Below, one piece after another: positions 10,417 through 18,872 of a stretch of DNA of 64,000 bases. Numbering within the stretch: the first letter of the stretch is position 1; each line of letters opens with the position of its first letter. The position numbers and the translations under genes were made by a program. The notes under the pieces were generated by a model. The model was not told the origin of the DNA. It searched no databases and saw only the letters and a list, made by a program, of their open reading frames with translations. The stretch is from Massilia sp. Se16.2.3 (GTDB lineage Bacteria > Pseudomonadota > Gammaproteobacteria > Burkholderiales > Burkholderiaceae_D): positions 5,208,001-5,272,000 of the forward strand of contig NZ_CP050451.1 of NCBI RefSeq assembly GCF_014171595.1. Direction: 5' to 3'.

Positions 10417-11913
10417 TCAGCGGCCAAGGCGCACTTGCGCGCCCTCGCGCAGGTCCGTCAGCTGGTGGCCGAACAGGGTGGTCTTCAGGCGGGCCACTTC
10501 CCTGCCCGCGTTGTCGTAGATCGGCTGCACCGTGCCGGCACGGCCGCGCATCGTGCGCAGTTCGTCCTCGACCGTGACCGGGGCCTGGCGCGGCCGCATC
10601 CAGGCCCAGGCGCCCGCAGCGCCCAGCGCCAGCAGGGCAAGCAGCCCGGCCCCCGCGGCCAGCAGCGGCCCGGAGCCGTAGTGCACCCTCACCTCGATCG
10701 GCAGGGTCGCCGTGGAAGCCTGGATGCGCGCGGGTGGCGTGAAGATCTCGGGCAGCGGGTCGCCCGGGAACAGCTCGGCCATGCGCGCGCGAAAACCCTG
10801 CGACAGCGCCAGCTTCTGCTCAAGCAGGTGCACCTCGATCGTCCCCGGCAGTACGTAGGCCGAGCCGGCGGACTTCAAGGCGGCAAGCGACCATTTGCCT
10901 GGCAGGTTCGCCGTCGGCAGCTGCAGGGTCGAACTCAAGGGCTGCGGCTTGCCGGGCGCCAGCGCATTGACGTGCTGGCTGCCGAGGCTGACGCCGCGGT
11001 CCTCGCCGCCGAGCTTCGAGCGCGCGCTCAGGGCCGCACTCGTGATCGTGTACGGGTACATCGTGTTCTCGAGGTTCCAGCTCACCTTCGCGCTGGGGGC
11101 GGTGGCGCCGGGGGCGACGTCGGCGCGCAGCACGCCGTTCGGTGCCAGCGCGAAGCGCACGCCGGGCGCGTTCTCCACCTTGCGCGGCACCAGGCGCACG
11201 GTATCGCGGTCGAGCGGTTTCAGGCGCGCCGGCGGCTCGGTGATCACTTTCGCGATGGCGCCGCTCGCCAGCAGGCGCTCGATCCCGGCCTTGCCGCCGG
11301 CGCCGATGGCAAAGGCGTACACCATCAGGCCATTCGCGTGGTAGTGCTTCCCCTGCACGGGCATGCGCAGCGGGAAGGCCAGCGCGACGCGGATCGCCTC
11401 GCCCCGGTGGATCAATTCGTAGAATTCGCGGTTGCGCTGGGCCGTCGCCTGGTCGTTGTTCGGGCTGTTGCGGTTGTTGGTGACCAGCCAGACGATGCCG
11501 TCCTTGCCGCCCAGCGCCTGCGTCATGGCCGCGCCCACGGCTTCGCCGAGGTCGGTGTCGGCCAGCGCGCCGCCGGCCTTGCGGGCGGTATCGAGCCCTG
11601 CCAGCGCGCTGGTGACCTGGGCGCGCGTTCCCGCCCCGACCGTGCTCGAGACCAGCGCGCGCGGCGACGGTGCGCCCGGCTGCGACTGGTTGAAGGCGGC
11701 CAGCACCGTGGCGTCGCCGGGTTGCGCCACGGCCAGCGCCAGTTCGGTCACGAGCGGCTTGAAGGACGATGCCGGGTCGCTGTAGAAAGGCTCCATCCAG
11801 CCCGAGTTCTGCACCGGGGAATACCTGCGGCACGGCCCGGGCCTGCCCCCCACGCCGCACAGCAGCGCCAGGGAGGCGAAGGCATGCAGCAGCCTGCGAC
11901 GCCAGGCCGCCAT
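10417..11913 (-). CDS. Membrane-anchored, vWA-like extracytoplasmic protein of the tubulin-like operon
   Basis: A 498-residue protein. The ATG at 11913 overlaps the previous stop as TGATG, showing translational coupling. It has an N-terminal signal or anchor (MAAWRRRLLHAFASLALLCG), a large domain of alternating strands and helices, a transmembrane helix near the C-terminus (LLAAGAGLLALLALGAAGAWA) and a short cytoplasmic tail of about 60 residues. The first domain, with a strand GKDGIVWLVTNNR, resembles a von Willebrand A fold, but I see no DxSxS metal site, so the assignment is tentative. The layout places most of the protein outside the cytoplasm. Confidence 0.65.
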   Translation of the reverse strand: MAAWRRRLLHAFASLALLCGVGGRPGPCRRYSPVQNSGWMEPFYSDPASSFKPLVTELALAVAQPGDATVLAAFNQSQPGAPSPRALVSSTVGAGTRAQVTSALAGLDTARKAGGALADTDLGEAVGAAMTQALGGKDGIVWLVTNNRNSPNNDQATAQRNREFYELIHRGEAIRVALAFPLRMPVQGKHYHANGLMVYAFAIGAGGKAGIERLLASGAIAKVITEPPARLKPLDRDTVRLVPRKVENAPGVRFALAPNGVLRADVAPGATAPSAKVSWNLENTMYPYTITSAALSARSKLGGEDRGVSLGSQHVNALAPGKPQPLSSTLQLPTANLPGKWSLAALKSAGSAYVLPGTIEVHLLEQKLALSQGFRARMAELFPGDPLPEIFTPPARIQASTATLPIEVRVHYGSGPLLAAGAGLLALLALGAAGAWAWMRPRQAPVTVEDELRTMRGRAGTVQPIYDNAGREVARLKTTLFGHQLTDLREGAQVRLGR

Positions 11914-13394
11914 CACGACAGGTCTTCCAGGCGCCAGCCGCGCACCACGTTCCAGTCCGGGTGGTGCAGCCACAGCGCATTGGCATACACGAAAGGCACG
12001 CATTCGAGGGGCCGCGCCAGGCGCGCGAGGTCGTCGAGGATGACGTTGCGCTTGCCGATCCACTCGACCGTGGTGCGCGGGATCGTGCGTCCGGCCAGGG
12101 CTTCCTCGGCGCGGCCCGTGTACTTGTGGAAGCGCAGTACCAGGCCGCTCGGCTGGGCGCGGTTGTTATTGAAGCTGCGCAGCAGCGGCAGCACCAGGGA
12201 ATCGTCTTCGATGATGTCTTCCACGTGCTCGGGCGCCCAGGGTTCGTCCAGCACCGGATGGCCGCGCCGGAACAGCAGGTTGGCAAAGCCCAGGCGCGCC
12301 CCGTCGATGGGCTCGACCTGCGGATTGTCGGCGCCGAGTTCGAGGAAGGAATAGGCCTGGCCGTCATGGCCGATGTGCCACAGGCGGCCGTCGCGGCTCT
12401 GCGTGGGGCCGCCGAAGTCCAGCTTGGGGGTCCAGCCGCGTGGCCAGGGCGTCCAGCGCGGCGCCTCGCCCGGGCGCCACACCAGCTGGCCCGTGGCATG
12501 CAGCCAGAACAGCCGGTTGTCGTAGCCGATCGGGGCCGACCAGCCGGAGGTGGGCGCATCCGGGCAGTCGAAGGTGACGCCGTTCACAAAATCGAGCTGG
12601 GCGTCGAGCAGGTTGAGCACGCCGTCTTCCACGTACAGGCAGCCGACCTGGCGCCGCATCACGCCGGGGCTCGACACGAGCTGCCCTGCGAACAGGAGTT
12701 CGAGACGGTAGGTCTCATTCACGGGATTGAGCCACAGGCGCGACAGCCCGGTATCGAGCGGCACGATGCCGACTTCGCCGCGCGCCGGATTCGCGGTCGG
12801 CAACCAGCGATAGGCGCCGGCGGAAAAGCGCAGGTCGGCGCCCGCCTCTTCCGCCCCCAGCACATGCCACAGGCCGGCCAGCGGATCCCAGTATTGCAGC
12901 ACGCCGCGGCCGGGCGCCAGCGCCAGCAGGCGCGGTTCGGGGAAACCGTAGCTGCCGGCGATGAAGACGCAATGGGCGTTGGGCGGCGCCGGCATGGCCA
13001 GCTCGGCGCGGCCGATGGCGGGCGCCGCCGGCCGCTCTTCCGTGAAGTCGCCCGGGGCCAGCGAAGTGACGGGCAGCCCATGCGGCACATGACGCGGCAG
13101 GGCGAGGTCGCCATAGGCGCCCCACCAGTCGGGCTGGCGGACTGTGCGTCCCTGCAGTTTGTCGAGCGGCGCGCCGCAGGTCGGGCAGAAGGCGAAGCCC
13201 TCGGGGTAGATCGGGGCATGGGCGCAGCTTCCCGGCAGCGAGGCGCCGAGCAGGTGGGCGACGTCGGGCAGCCGGCCGCGCGCATGCGCCTGCCAGTCGA
13301 TCTGGCCCAGCCCTTCGCTGGTCTGCAGGGCGAATTGCCCGCTCGTTTCGTCCTCCAGCCAGACGCTGGATGGCGTTTCCCATTTGTATGCCAT
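11913..13394 (-). CDS. Uncharacterised Trp/Gly-rich protein with CxxC zinc site; first gene of the tubulin-like operon
   Basis: The product is 493 residues. I chose the ATG at 13394 (MAYKWETPSSVWLEDETSG) because GGAG lies five bases upstream; an upstream in-frame extension lacks a good site. It carries a zinc-binding-like segment CAHAPIYPEGFAFCPTCGAP near residue 65. The rest is rich in Trp, Gly and Asp with recurring strand motifs such as LFWLHATGQLVWR and LWHIGHDGQAYSFLEL, reminiscent of a beta-propeller. No signal peptide is seen, so it is likely cytoplasmic. It overlaps the next gene. I do not recognise a named family. Confidence 0.65.
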   Translation of the reverse strand: MAYKWETPSSVWLEDETSGQFALQTSEGLGQIDWQAHARGRLPDVAHLLGASLPGSCAHAPIYPEGFAFCPTCGAPLDKLQGRTVRQPDWWGAYGDLALPRHVPHGLPVTSLAPGDFTEERPAAPAIGRAELAMPAPPNAHCVFIAGSYGFPEPRLLALAPGRGVLQYWDPLAGLWHVLGAEEAGADLRFSAGAYRWLPTANPARGEVGIVPLDTGLSRLWLNPVNETYRLELLFAGQLVSSPGVMRRQVGCLYVEDGVLNLLDAQLDFVNGVTFDCPDAPTSGWSAPIGYDNRLFWLHATGQLVWRPGEAPRWTPWPRGWTPKLDFGGPTQSRDGRLWHIGHDGQAYSFLELGADNPQVEPIDGARLGFANLLFRRGHPVLDEPWAPEHVEDIIEDDSLVLPLLRSFNNNRAQPSGLVLRFHKYTGRAEEALAGRTIPRTTVEWIGKRNVILDDLARLARPLECVPFVYANALWLHHPDWNVVRGWRLEDLS

Positions 13395-13561
13395 TGCGCT
13401 CCGCTTGTCGTGACGCGTGTGTTCGACGCCGGTGAGATATGCATGCCGCCCTCGCAGCGAGAGCGGCATTGCTGTCTAAATCATAACGCCGCGCCCGTGC
13501 CGGCGGCGCGCCGTTCACGGGGTAGCACGGACCGCCACCGCCGGCATCGGCTGGCGCGACT

Positions 13562-13575
13562 TTGATCCGCATCAA
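13562..13575. promoter_or_regulatory. FNR/ANR-type binding site
   Basis: The sequence TTGATCCGCATCAA is a perfect match to the FNR/ANR consensus TTGAT-N4-ATCAA. It lies 168 bases upstream of the leftward tubulin-like operon and 246 bases upstream of the rightward M29-like gene, so it could serve either. Chance expectation is about 0.06 such sites in 64 kb (ten fixed bases). No experimental support is visible. Confidence 0.5.
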
Positions 13576-13739
13576 GTCGCTGGCGTGGCTGCGCCAAGTT
13601 CTACTGGCCCGTACTGGCTTTTGCCCCCGGCTGCGCAGGTGCCGCGTTCGCCTGCCTGGCCGTGGGTTTCGCCGCCCTGCTGGTGCCGCTGGCGATCCTG
13701 GCCATGCACCGGTGGCTGCCGGCACCGGTGGCGGCGTGA
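13566..13739 (+). other. Gap 13395-13820: possible small membrane peptide without a clear start
   Basis: One frame ending at a TGA at 13737-13739 encodes a convincing hydrophobic segment (FACLAVGFAALLVPLAILAM) then HRWLPAPVAA. It has no good start codon: a TGA at 13563-13565 precedes it and overlaps the FNR box. It may be a small membrane protein whose start lies in another frame through an indel, or a chance reading. Otherwise the gap holds only the FNR box. Confidence 0.25.
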
Positions 13740-13820
13740 ATGTGGAGACGCCCTGCACCGGGCGGCATGGCGGAAACGTATAATGCCGGGTCAACCGTCC
13801 GCTCGCCTCGTCTTCCCGCC

Positions 13821-14876
13821 ATGTCCACCGCTCCCCTCCCCGCCACACCCGACCTGCCGCCGTCCACCGTCGATGCCGCCACCGGCCACCTGCGCGACGT
13901 CCTCGCCATCGCCATCGAACACGGCCCCGGCCAGCGTGCGCTGGTGGTCTACGACACCCGCACCGGCCTGGCGCGCGCGCTGCTGGCGGCTTACCGGCGC
14001 AACCTGCCGGACGCCGAGTTCGTCGACTTCGACAGCGTGGCAGCGGACCAGGTGCTGGCGCGATTCCGCCAGCTGGCGCCGAAAGACCCGGTGGTGCTGG
14101 TGCAGTCGACCAACTTCCGCCTGGAGGCCTTCCGCATCCGTGTCGAACTGTTCAAACTGGGTTTGAAAGTGATCGAGCACGTGCACCTGTCGCGCATGCC
14201 GGGCGTGCAGGGCGAGCACTATATCGACGCGCTGGCCTACGACCCCGCCTATTTCCGCGGCGTCGGCCGCGCCCTGAAAAGCCGTATCGACACCGCGCCT
14301 GGCGCGCGCATCTGCGGCGGCGGCGAGGAGCTGGTGTTCGCGTCCCGTTTCGAACCCGCCAAGCTGAACGTGGGCGACTACAGCGAAATGCACAATGTCG
14401 GCGGCCAGTTCCCCATCGGCGAAGTGTTTACCGAGGCGCTGGACCTCGAAGCCGTGAACGGGCGCGCGCAGATCCACGTGTTCGGCGACACGGCTTACCT
14501 GTCGAACCGCCCGGCCACGCCGGTGACCATCGTCGTCGAACGCGGGCGCGTCGTCGGCACCGAGAACGCCACGCCGGAATTCCAGCGCGTGCTCGACATC
14601 ATCCGTGCCGACGAGGGCGAGGTCTGGGTGCGCGAACTGGGCTTCGGCATGAACCGCGCCTTCACGCGCGAGCGCCGCGTGGACGACATCGGCACCTACG
14701 AGCGCATGTGCGGCATCCACCTGTCGCTCGGCGCCAAGCACGGCGTGTACCCGAAACCGGGCTTCAAGCGCAAGGACGCGCGCTACCACATCGACGTGTT
14801 CGCGGTGACCGACGCGGTGTGGCTTGGAGAGGAACGCGTGTATGCAGACGGCGCCTGGACGCTGCGGGAACCGTGA
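13821..14876 (+). CDS. M29-like metallopeptidase (leucyl aminopeptidase-type)
   Basis: A 351-residue cytoplasmic protein. The chosen start is MSTAPLPATPDL; a longer frame from 13740 looks non-coding. The C-terminal half follows the M29 thermophilic aminopeptidase pattern. GGQFPIGEVFTEA provides Glu201, VRELGFGMN gives Glu272, HLSLGAKHG supplies His residues and YHIDVF (His323, Asp325) completes the likely metal site. The N-terminal half binds no recognised cofactor. Its natural substrate is unknown; many relatives are annotated only as hypothetical. The gene stands alone, with 103 bases before the next. Confidence 0.7.
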   Translation: MSTAPLPATPDLPPSTVDAATGHLRDVLAIAIEHGPGQRALVVYDTRTGLARALLAAYRRNLPDAEFVDFDSVAADQVLARFRQLAPKDPVVLVQSTNFRLEAFRIRVELFKLGLKVIEHVHLSRMPGVQGEHYIDALAYDPAYFRGVGRALKSRIDTAPGARICGGGEELVFASRFEPAKLNVGDYSEMHNVGGQFPIGEVFTEALDLEAVNGRAQIHVFGDTAYLSNRPATPVTIVVERGRVVGTENATPEFQRVLDIIRADEGEVWVRELGFGMNRAFTRERRVDDIGTYERMCGIHLSLGAKHGVYPKPGFKRKDARYHIDVFAVTDAVWLGEERVYADGAWTLREP

Positions 14877-14979
14877 CGGCTTGCATTTAATAACCAGTAG
14901 TAATTGCCGAAAAACGACAATTTGACGCTGTTCGCCGTGGTAGCATGGCAGGAAAATTATCGAATTTGCCGGGGATGGC

Positions 14980-16173
14980 ATGCAGGACGACCTTATCAAA
15001 CGCGTGGAAGAAATCCAGGCGATCAGCGCTGTACCAACGATTCTTGAAACCGTCGCAGCGCTCACCGGGCTGCGCTTCGTCTGCATCGCCCACGTCACCG
15101 ACGACTCCTGGACCGCCTGCGCGGTGCTCGACCGGCTCGATTTCGGACTGGTGCCCGGCGGCACGCTGGACGTGACGACCACGCTGTGCGAGGAAGTACG
15201 CGACACCGCCCGCGCCGTCGTCATCGACAGCGTGGAAGGCAGCGAGCGTTACCGCGAACACCACACGCCGCGCCTCTACGGTTTCCAGAGCTATTTTTCG
15301 ATTCCCGTCTTCCGTACCGACGGCAGCTATTTCGGCACCCTGTGCGGCCTCGATCCAGAGCCGGCGCGCCTGACCGAGAAGGCCACCGTCTCGACCCTGC
15401 ACCTGTTCGCCGAACTGGTGTCGAAGCAGCTCGACGCCGACTCGGACCTGGTCGCGACCCGCGCGGCACTCCTGGACGAACGCGAGACCGCCGAGTTGCG
15501 CGAGCAGTTCATCGCCGTGCTGGGGCACGACCTGCGTACCCCGCTTGGCGCCATCCTGCTCGGCACCGATATCCTGAAACACAAGCATGCGGACCCGGCC
15601 AGCGCGCCGGTAGTCGAACGCATCCGCCGCAGTGCCACGCGCATCGCCTCGCTGGTGGACGACGTCGTCGATTTCACGCGCGGACGCATGGGCAGCGGTA
15701 TCCCCATGCGCCTGCGCGACGCGGCGCTCGACGGCTACCTCGAGCAGGTGGTGGACGAGTTGCGCGGCCTGTATCCGGAGCGCGTGATCGATGCCGTCAT
15801 CGTACCTGGACTGCGCCTGCATTGCGACCCGGAGCGTATCGCCCAGCTGCTGTCGAACCTGCTGAAAAATGCCCTGGTCCACGGCTTCGACCACACGCCG
15901 GTGGCGGTGCGCGCGGCCATGGCCGGGGATGAGTTCATCCTGTCGGTCACCAACCAGGGACGCGAGCTGGCGCGCAAGGTGATCGACCAGCTCTTCAAGC
16001 CCTACTGGCGCGCCTCTTCGCGTTCCGGCAACGAAGGCCTGGGGCTGGGCCTGTACATCGTCGACCAGATCGCGCGTGCCCATGACGGCAGCATCGACGT
16101 GCACTCCGACGGCGGCAGCACCAGCTTCGTGTTCAGGATGCGGGCCGCCGACGCGGCAGGCCGGGGCCGGTAG
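14980..16173 (+). CDS. GAF-domain sensor histidine kinase
   Basis: A 397-residue soluble kinase without transmembrane helices. Residues about 15-155 form a GAF-type sensor domain (VARLYGF-like region RLYGFQSYFSIPVF). The dimerisation helix carries the phosphorylation motif FIAVLGHDLRTPLGAI with His183. The ATPase domain shows an N-box LLSNLLKNALVHG and a G-box GLGLGLYIVDQIA. It should autophosphorylate and pass phosphate to a response regulator, but none is adjacent, so it is an orphan kinase. Related GAF kinases in this group often sit near light or redox sensors; nothing here shows the ligand. Confidence 0.9.
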   Translation: MQDDLIKRVEEIQAISAVPTILETVAALTGLRFVCIAHVTDDSWTACAVLDRLDFGLVPGGTLDVTTTLCEEVRDTARAVVIDSVEGSERYREHHTPRLYGFQSYFSIPVFRTDGSYFGTLCGLDPEPARLTEKATVSTLHLFAELVSKQLDADSDLVATRAALLDERETAELREQFIAVLGHDLRTPLGAILLGTDILKHKHADPASAPVVERIRRSATRIASLVDDVVDFTRGRMGSGIPMRLRDAALDGYLEQVVDELRGLYPERVIDAVIVPGLRLHCDPERIAQLLSNLLKNALVHGFDHTPVAVRAAMAGDEFILSVTNQGRELARKVIDQLFKPYWRASSRSGNEGLGLGLYIVDQIARAHDGSIDVHSDGGSTSFVFRMRAADAAGRGR

Positions 16174-16299
16174 GCCCGTCCGGGGCGCTTCCCGACAGGA
16201 GGCCGCCATCCATCGCACCAGCTTGCGATTCGTCGCATGCGGCTGGGCGCACGCTGCGCCTGGGGCAATCATGTGTTTTTCGATGACACGGATTGCACC

Positions 16300-17144
16300 A
16301 TGGCCCTCCCCCCCCTTCCCGCCCGACCACCCTGCACGCCTTCGTGCGCGCTGGCGCCACCGCCCTGCTTTGCCTGCTCGCCGGCCTTGCCGCGGCAGCC
16401 GCGCCACGCCCGGCGCTTGAACTCGTCGGCGGCCGCCAGCTCGAATCGGTCACAGTGCGCAACCCGCAGGCGAAGGCGGTCGTCGTCTTCGAAAACGGTT
16501 CGCGCGCCACGCTCGACGGCTGGGGGAAAGTGATGGATGCCGTCAGCCCGAGCGCCACGGTGTTCGCCTATAACCGGCCCGGCTATGCCAACAGCGCCGC
16601 GGCCAGTACGCCGCGCGACGGCGCCACCATCGTCGAGGAACTGCGCGCAACCCTGAAGCAGAAGGGACTGGCGCCGCCCTATGTGCTGGTCGGCCATTCG
16701 CTCGGCGGCCTGTACATGCAGCTGTTCGCGCGGCGCTATCCGAACGAGGTGAGGGGCCTGGTGCTGGTCGATGCGCTCTACCCGCGCGTGGTGAAAAAGC
16801 CCGAGGACTTCCCCTGGACCACGCGGGTCGCCAAGCGCCTGTTCTTTTCCAAAACGGTGCAGCAGGAGATCGACGCCATCCACCACACCGGCGAAGCCGT
16901 GCTGGCGCTGCCCGCCATCGACGACAAGCCCATCATCCGCCTGGTCAACCAGCCGACCTCCGCGACGGCGATCGCGGTCGACTTCGGTGCCTTCAATTTC
17001 GACCCGCAAACGCGTGCCCTGGTGCGCGGGCTGTACCCGAAGGCGAAGACGATCGTCGCCGATTCGTCGCACCAGATGCAGAGCACCAGCCCGGAACTGG
17101 TGGCAGGCGCGATCCGCGAGGTGCTGGCGGCGCCGGCACAGTAA
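16300..17144 (+). CDS. Secreted alpha/beta hydrolase (possible frameshift at the start)
   Basis: A hydrolase of about 280 residues with a hydrophobic signal (ALLCLLAGLAAAAA), nucleophile elbow VGHSLGGLYMQLF, an Asp-containing strand LVLVDALYPR and a late His in SSHQMQ. The ATG at 16300 reads into the correct frame only if the following run of eight C actually has nine. Otherwise translation would start at TTG 16293 or GTG 16341. The family (PF00561/PF12697 type) covers esterases and many other activities, so the substrate is unknown. It stands alone between the kinase and a dioxygenase. Confidence 0.75.
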
Positions 17145-17204
17145 GCGCTGGCGGAATCCGCGGGTTCAGTACAATTGCCGTATCACCGACAACCTGCCAC
17201 GCCC

Positions 17205-18047
17205 ATGCTCACTCTCGAACAGCGCCAGCAGTACCAACGCGACGGCTTCATCGTCCTTCCCGGTTTCAAGGATGCAGGGGCGATTGCCGCCCTGCGCCGC
17301 CGTGCCGAGGAAATCGTCGAGGCCTTCGACCCCAGCCAGTCGCGCGCCATCTTCACCACGCGCGACCAGGAGCGCGCCAGCGACGACTGGTTCCTCGGCT
17401 CGGACAACACGGTGCGCTGCTTTTTTGAAGAAGAAGCCTTTGGCCCTGACGGCCAGCTGCGCCAGGCCAAGGCACTGTCGATCAACAAGATCGGCCATGC
17501 CATGCACGACCTCGACCCGGTCTTCTCCCACTTCACGCGCGACCCGAAGCTGGCCGCCGTGGCGCGCGATCTCGGCCTGGCCGAATCGCAGGTCTGGCAG
17601 TCGATGTACATTTTTAAACAGCCCGGCATCGGCGGCGAAGTGCGCTGGCACCAGGACGCCACCTTCTTCGACACGACACCGATCAGCGTGACCACCTTCT
17701 GGTTCGCGCTGGAAGACGCCACGGTCGACAATGGCTGCCTGTGGGCGGAACCGGGCGGGCATCGCGGCCCCTTGCGCGAGCGTTTCCTGCGCGACGGCGA
17801 CCGGGTCACGATGGAAAAGCTCGATGCCACGCCCTGGCCGGATGACAGTACCGCCGTGTCGCTGGAAGCCGAAGCGGGGACGCTGGTCTGCTTCCATGGG
17901 CTGCTGCCGCATTACAGCGCGCCGAACCGCTCGCCCGTGTCGCGCCATGCGTTCACCCTGCATGCGACCGATGCGCGCACCGCGTATTCGGCACGCAACT
18001 GGATCCAGCGCGATGCCGGCTTTCCGGTGCGGGGATTCGTCCTCTAA
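17205..18047 (+). CDS. Phytanoyl-CoA dioxygenase (PhyH) family protein
   Basis: A 280-residue Fe(II)/2-oxoglutarate-dependent oxygenase. The start at MLTLEQRQQYQRDGFIVL is typical of the family, which opens with a helix and the DGF motif. Iron ligands are visible as WHQD (His149, Asp151) and His236 in LLPHYSAPNRS, which also gives the usual N-x-S spacing before the 2-oxoglutarate-binding Arg. The substrate is unknown; PhyH proteins hydroxylate small molecules, lipids or natural products. It is 60 bases from the preceding hydrolase gene, with no clear operon. Confidence 0.88.
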   Translation: MLTLEQRQQYQRDGFIVLPGFKDAGAIAALRRRAEEIVEAFDPSQSRAIFTTRDQERASDDWFLGSDNTVRCFFEEEAFGPDGQLRQAKALSINKIGHAMHDLDPVFSHFTRDPKLAAVARDLGLAESQVWQSMYIFKQPGIGGEVRWHQDATFFDTTPISVTTFWFALEDATVDNGCLWAEPGGHRGPLRERFLRDGDRVTMEKLDATPWPDDSTAVSLEAEAGTLVCFHGLLPHYSAPNRSPVSRHAFTLHATDARTAYSARNWIQRDAGFPVRGFVL

Positions 18048-18067
18048 GGCAGGGGCAGCGGGGCTAC

Positions 18068-18372
18068 ATGCACGACATCTGGATTTTTCTTGGCGCACTC
18101 TGCTTCGTAGTTGTCTTCAGCATACGCGACGTCAAGCGGGCCAACGGCATGCGCTGCGCAACGCAGCCGGCCAATGCGCCCGCTGCGCAACGCCGCTGCG
18201 GCCCTGGTTTCTCCGGCACATTCCCTACCGCTACTCGAAAATTCGATCGGCCAGCAAAGTCGAGGTTTGTGTCCCCTGTTACGCGCGCTACCGGTGACAC
18301 CGCCGCCTGTTCTGGATCGGCGTTGCACTCTCGCCGGTGGCGATGATCGGGCTGCTCAAGCTGTTCGGCTAG
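18068..18372 (+). pseudogene. Broken zinc-ribbon membrane protein
   Basis: Pieces of one small protein lie in two frames. The first part, MHDIWIFLGALCFVVVFSIR then DVKRANG, is a membrane helix in frame 2. Near 18150 the sense moves to frame 1 with CARCATPLRPW and VCVPCYARYR, a zinc ribbon of two CxxC-type knuckles. After an in-frame TGA at 18295-18297 the same frame continues as HRRLFWIGVALSPVAMIGLL and ends KLFG at 18372, a second helix. One indel and one nonsense change are needed to restore it. This may be sequencing error or real decay. The adjacent repeat block begins right after its stop. Confidence 0.5.
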
Positions 18373-18374
18373 TA

Positions 18375-18482
18375 GGGCGAACTGCTGGGGTCAGGTCTGA
18401 CATTCAGACACGGCCTCATCCATAACCGGGGCGAACTGCTGGGGTCAGGTCTGACATTCAGACACGGCCTCATCCATAACCG
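18375..18482 (+). repeat. Direct repeat, two 54-bp copies (left arm of an inverted block)
   Basis: Two essentially identical 54-base copies (18375-18428 and 18429-18482) start GGGCGAACTGCTGGGGTCAG. Each contains a 28-base segment (CTGGGGTCAGGTCTGACATT onward) whose reverse complement, with one mismatch, appears in both copies of the 57-base repeat at 18562-18675. The whole block from 18375 to 18675 is thus two left and two right arms around an 79-base spacer. Confidence 0.85.
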
Positions 18483-18561
18483 GTGTCCGAGGCGCATGCG
18501 CATACTGCCGCGGGCCGTTCCGACATCACCGTCCGCATTCCTCAACAAGTCATTGCCTCCA

Positions 18562-18675
18562 GCATGAGCGTAAGCGCAGAGCTCGTGTCCGAATGTCAGA
18601 CCTGACCCCAGCCTTTGGGCATGAGCGTAAGCGCAGAGCTCGTGTCCGAATGTCAGACCTGACCCCAGCCTTTGG
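18562..18675 (+). repeat. Direct repeat, two 57-bp copies (right arm of an inverted block)
   Basis: Copies at 18562-18618 and 18619-18675 begin GCATGAGCGTAAGCGCAGAG. Their inner part (CGTGTCCGAATGTCAGACCT onward) is the inverted partner of the left 54-base repeat. No transposase lies nearby. The region 18373-18872 holds no gene; besides the repeats it contains a TTGACA at 18723-18728 with no good -10, and an AT-rich leader before the amylase. Confidence 0.85.
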
Positions 18676-18872
18676 GTACTCCACTTGATGTAGCAAAACT
18701 ACTCCACGCGACCCGAATTCGATTGACAGCAGTGCCCGGTTAACGGAATCCTTCCTGTCAGTGCGATGGTCTTTTGTTATTTGAAATTGGAAATAGTAGT
18801 TTTAATACGATCGCCACGCACACAACAGAGCCATTACTTGGCCGTCAAAATCGTTACTCATCGGAGGAGACC

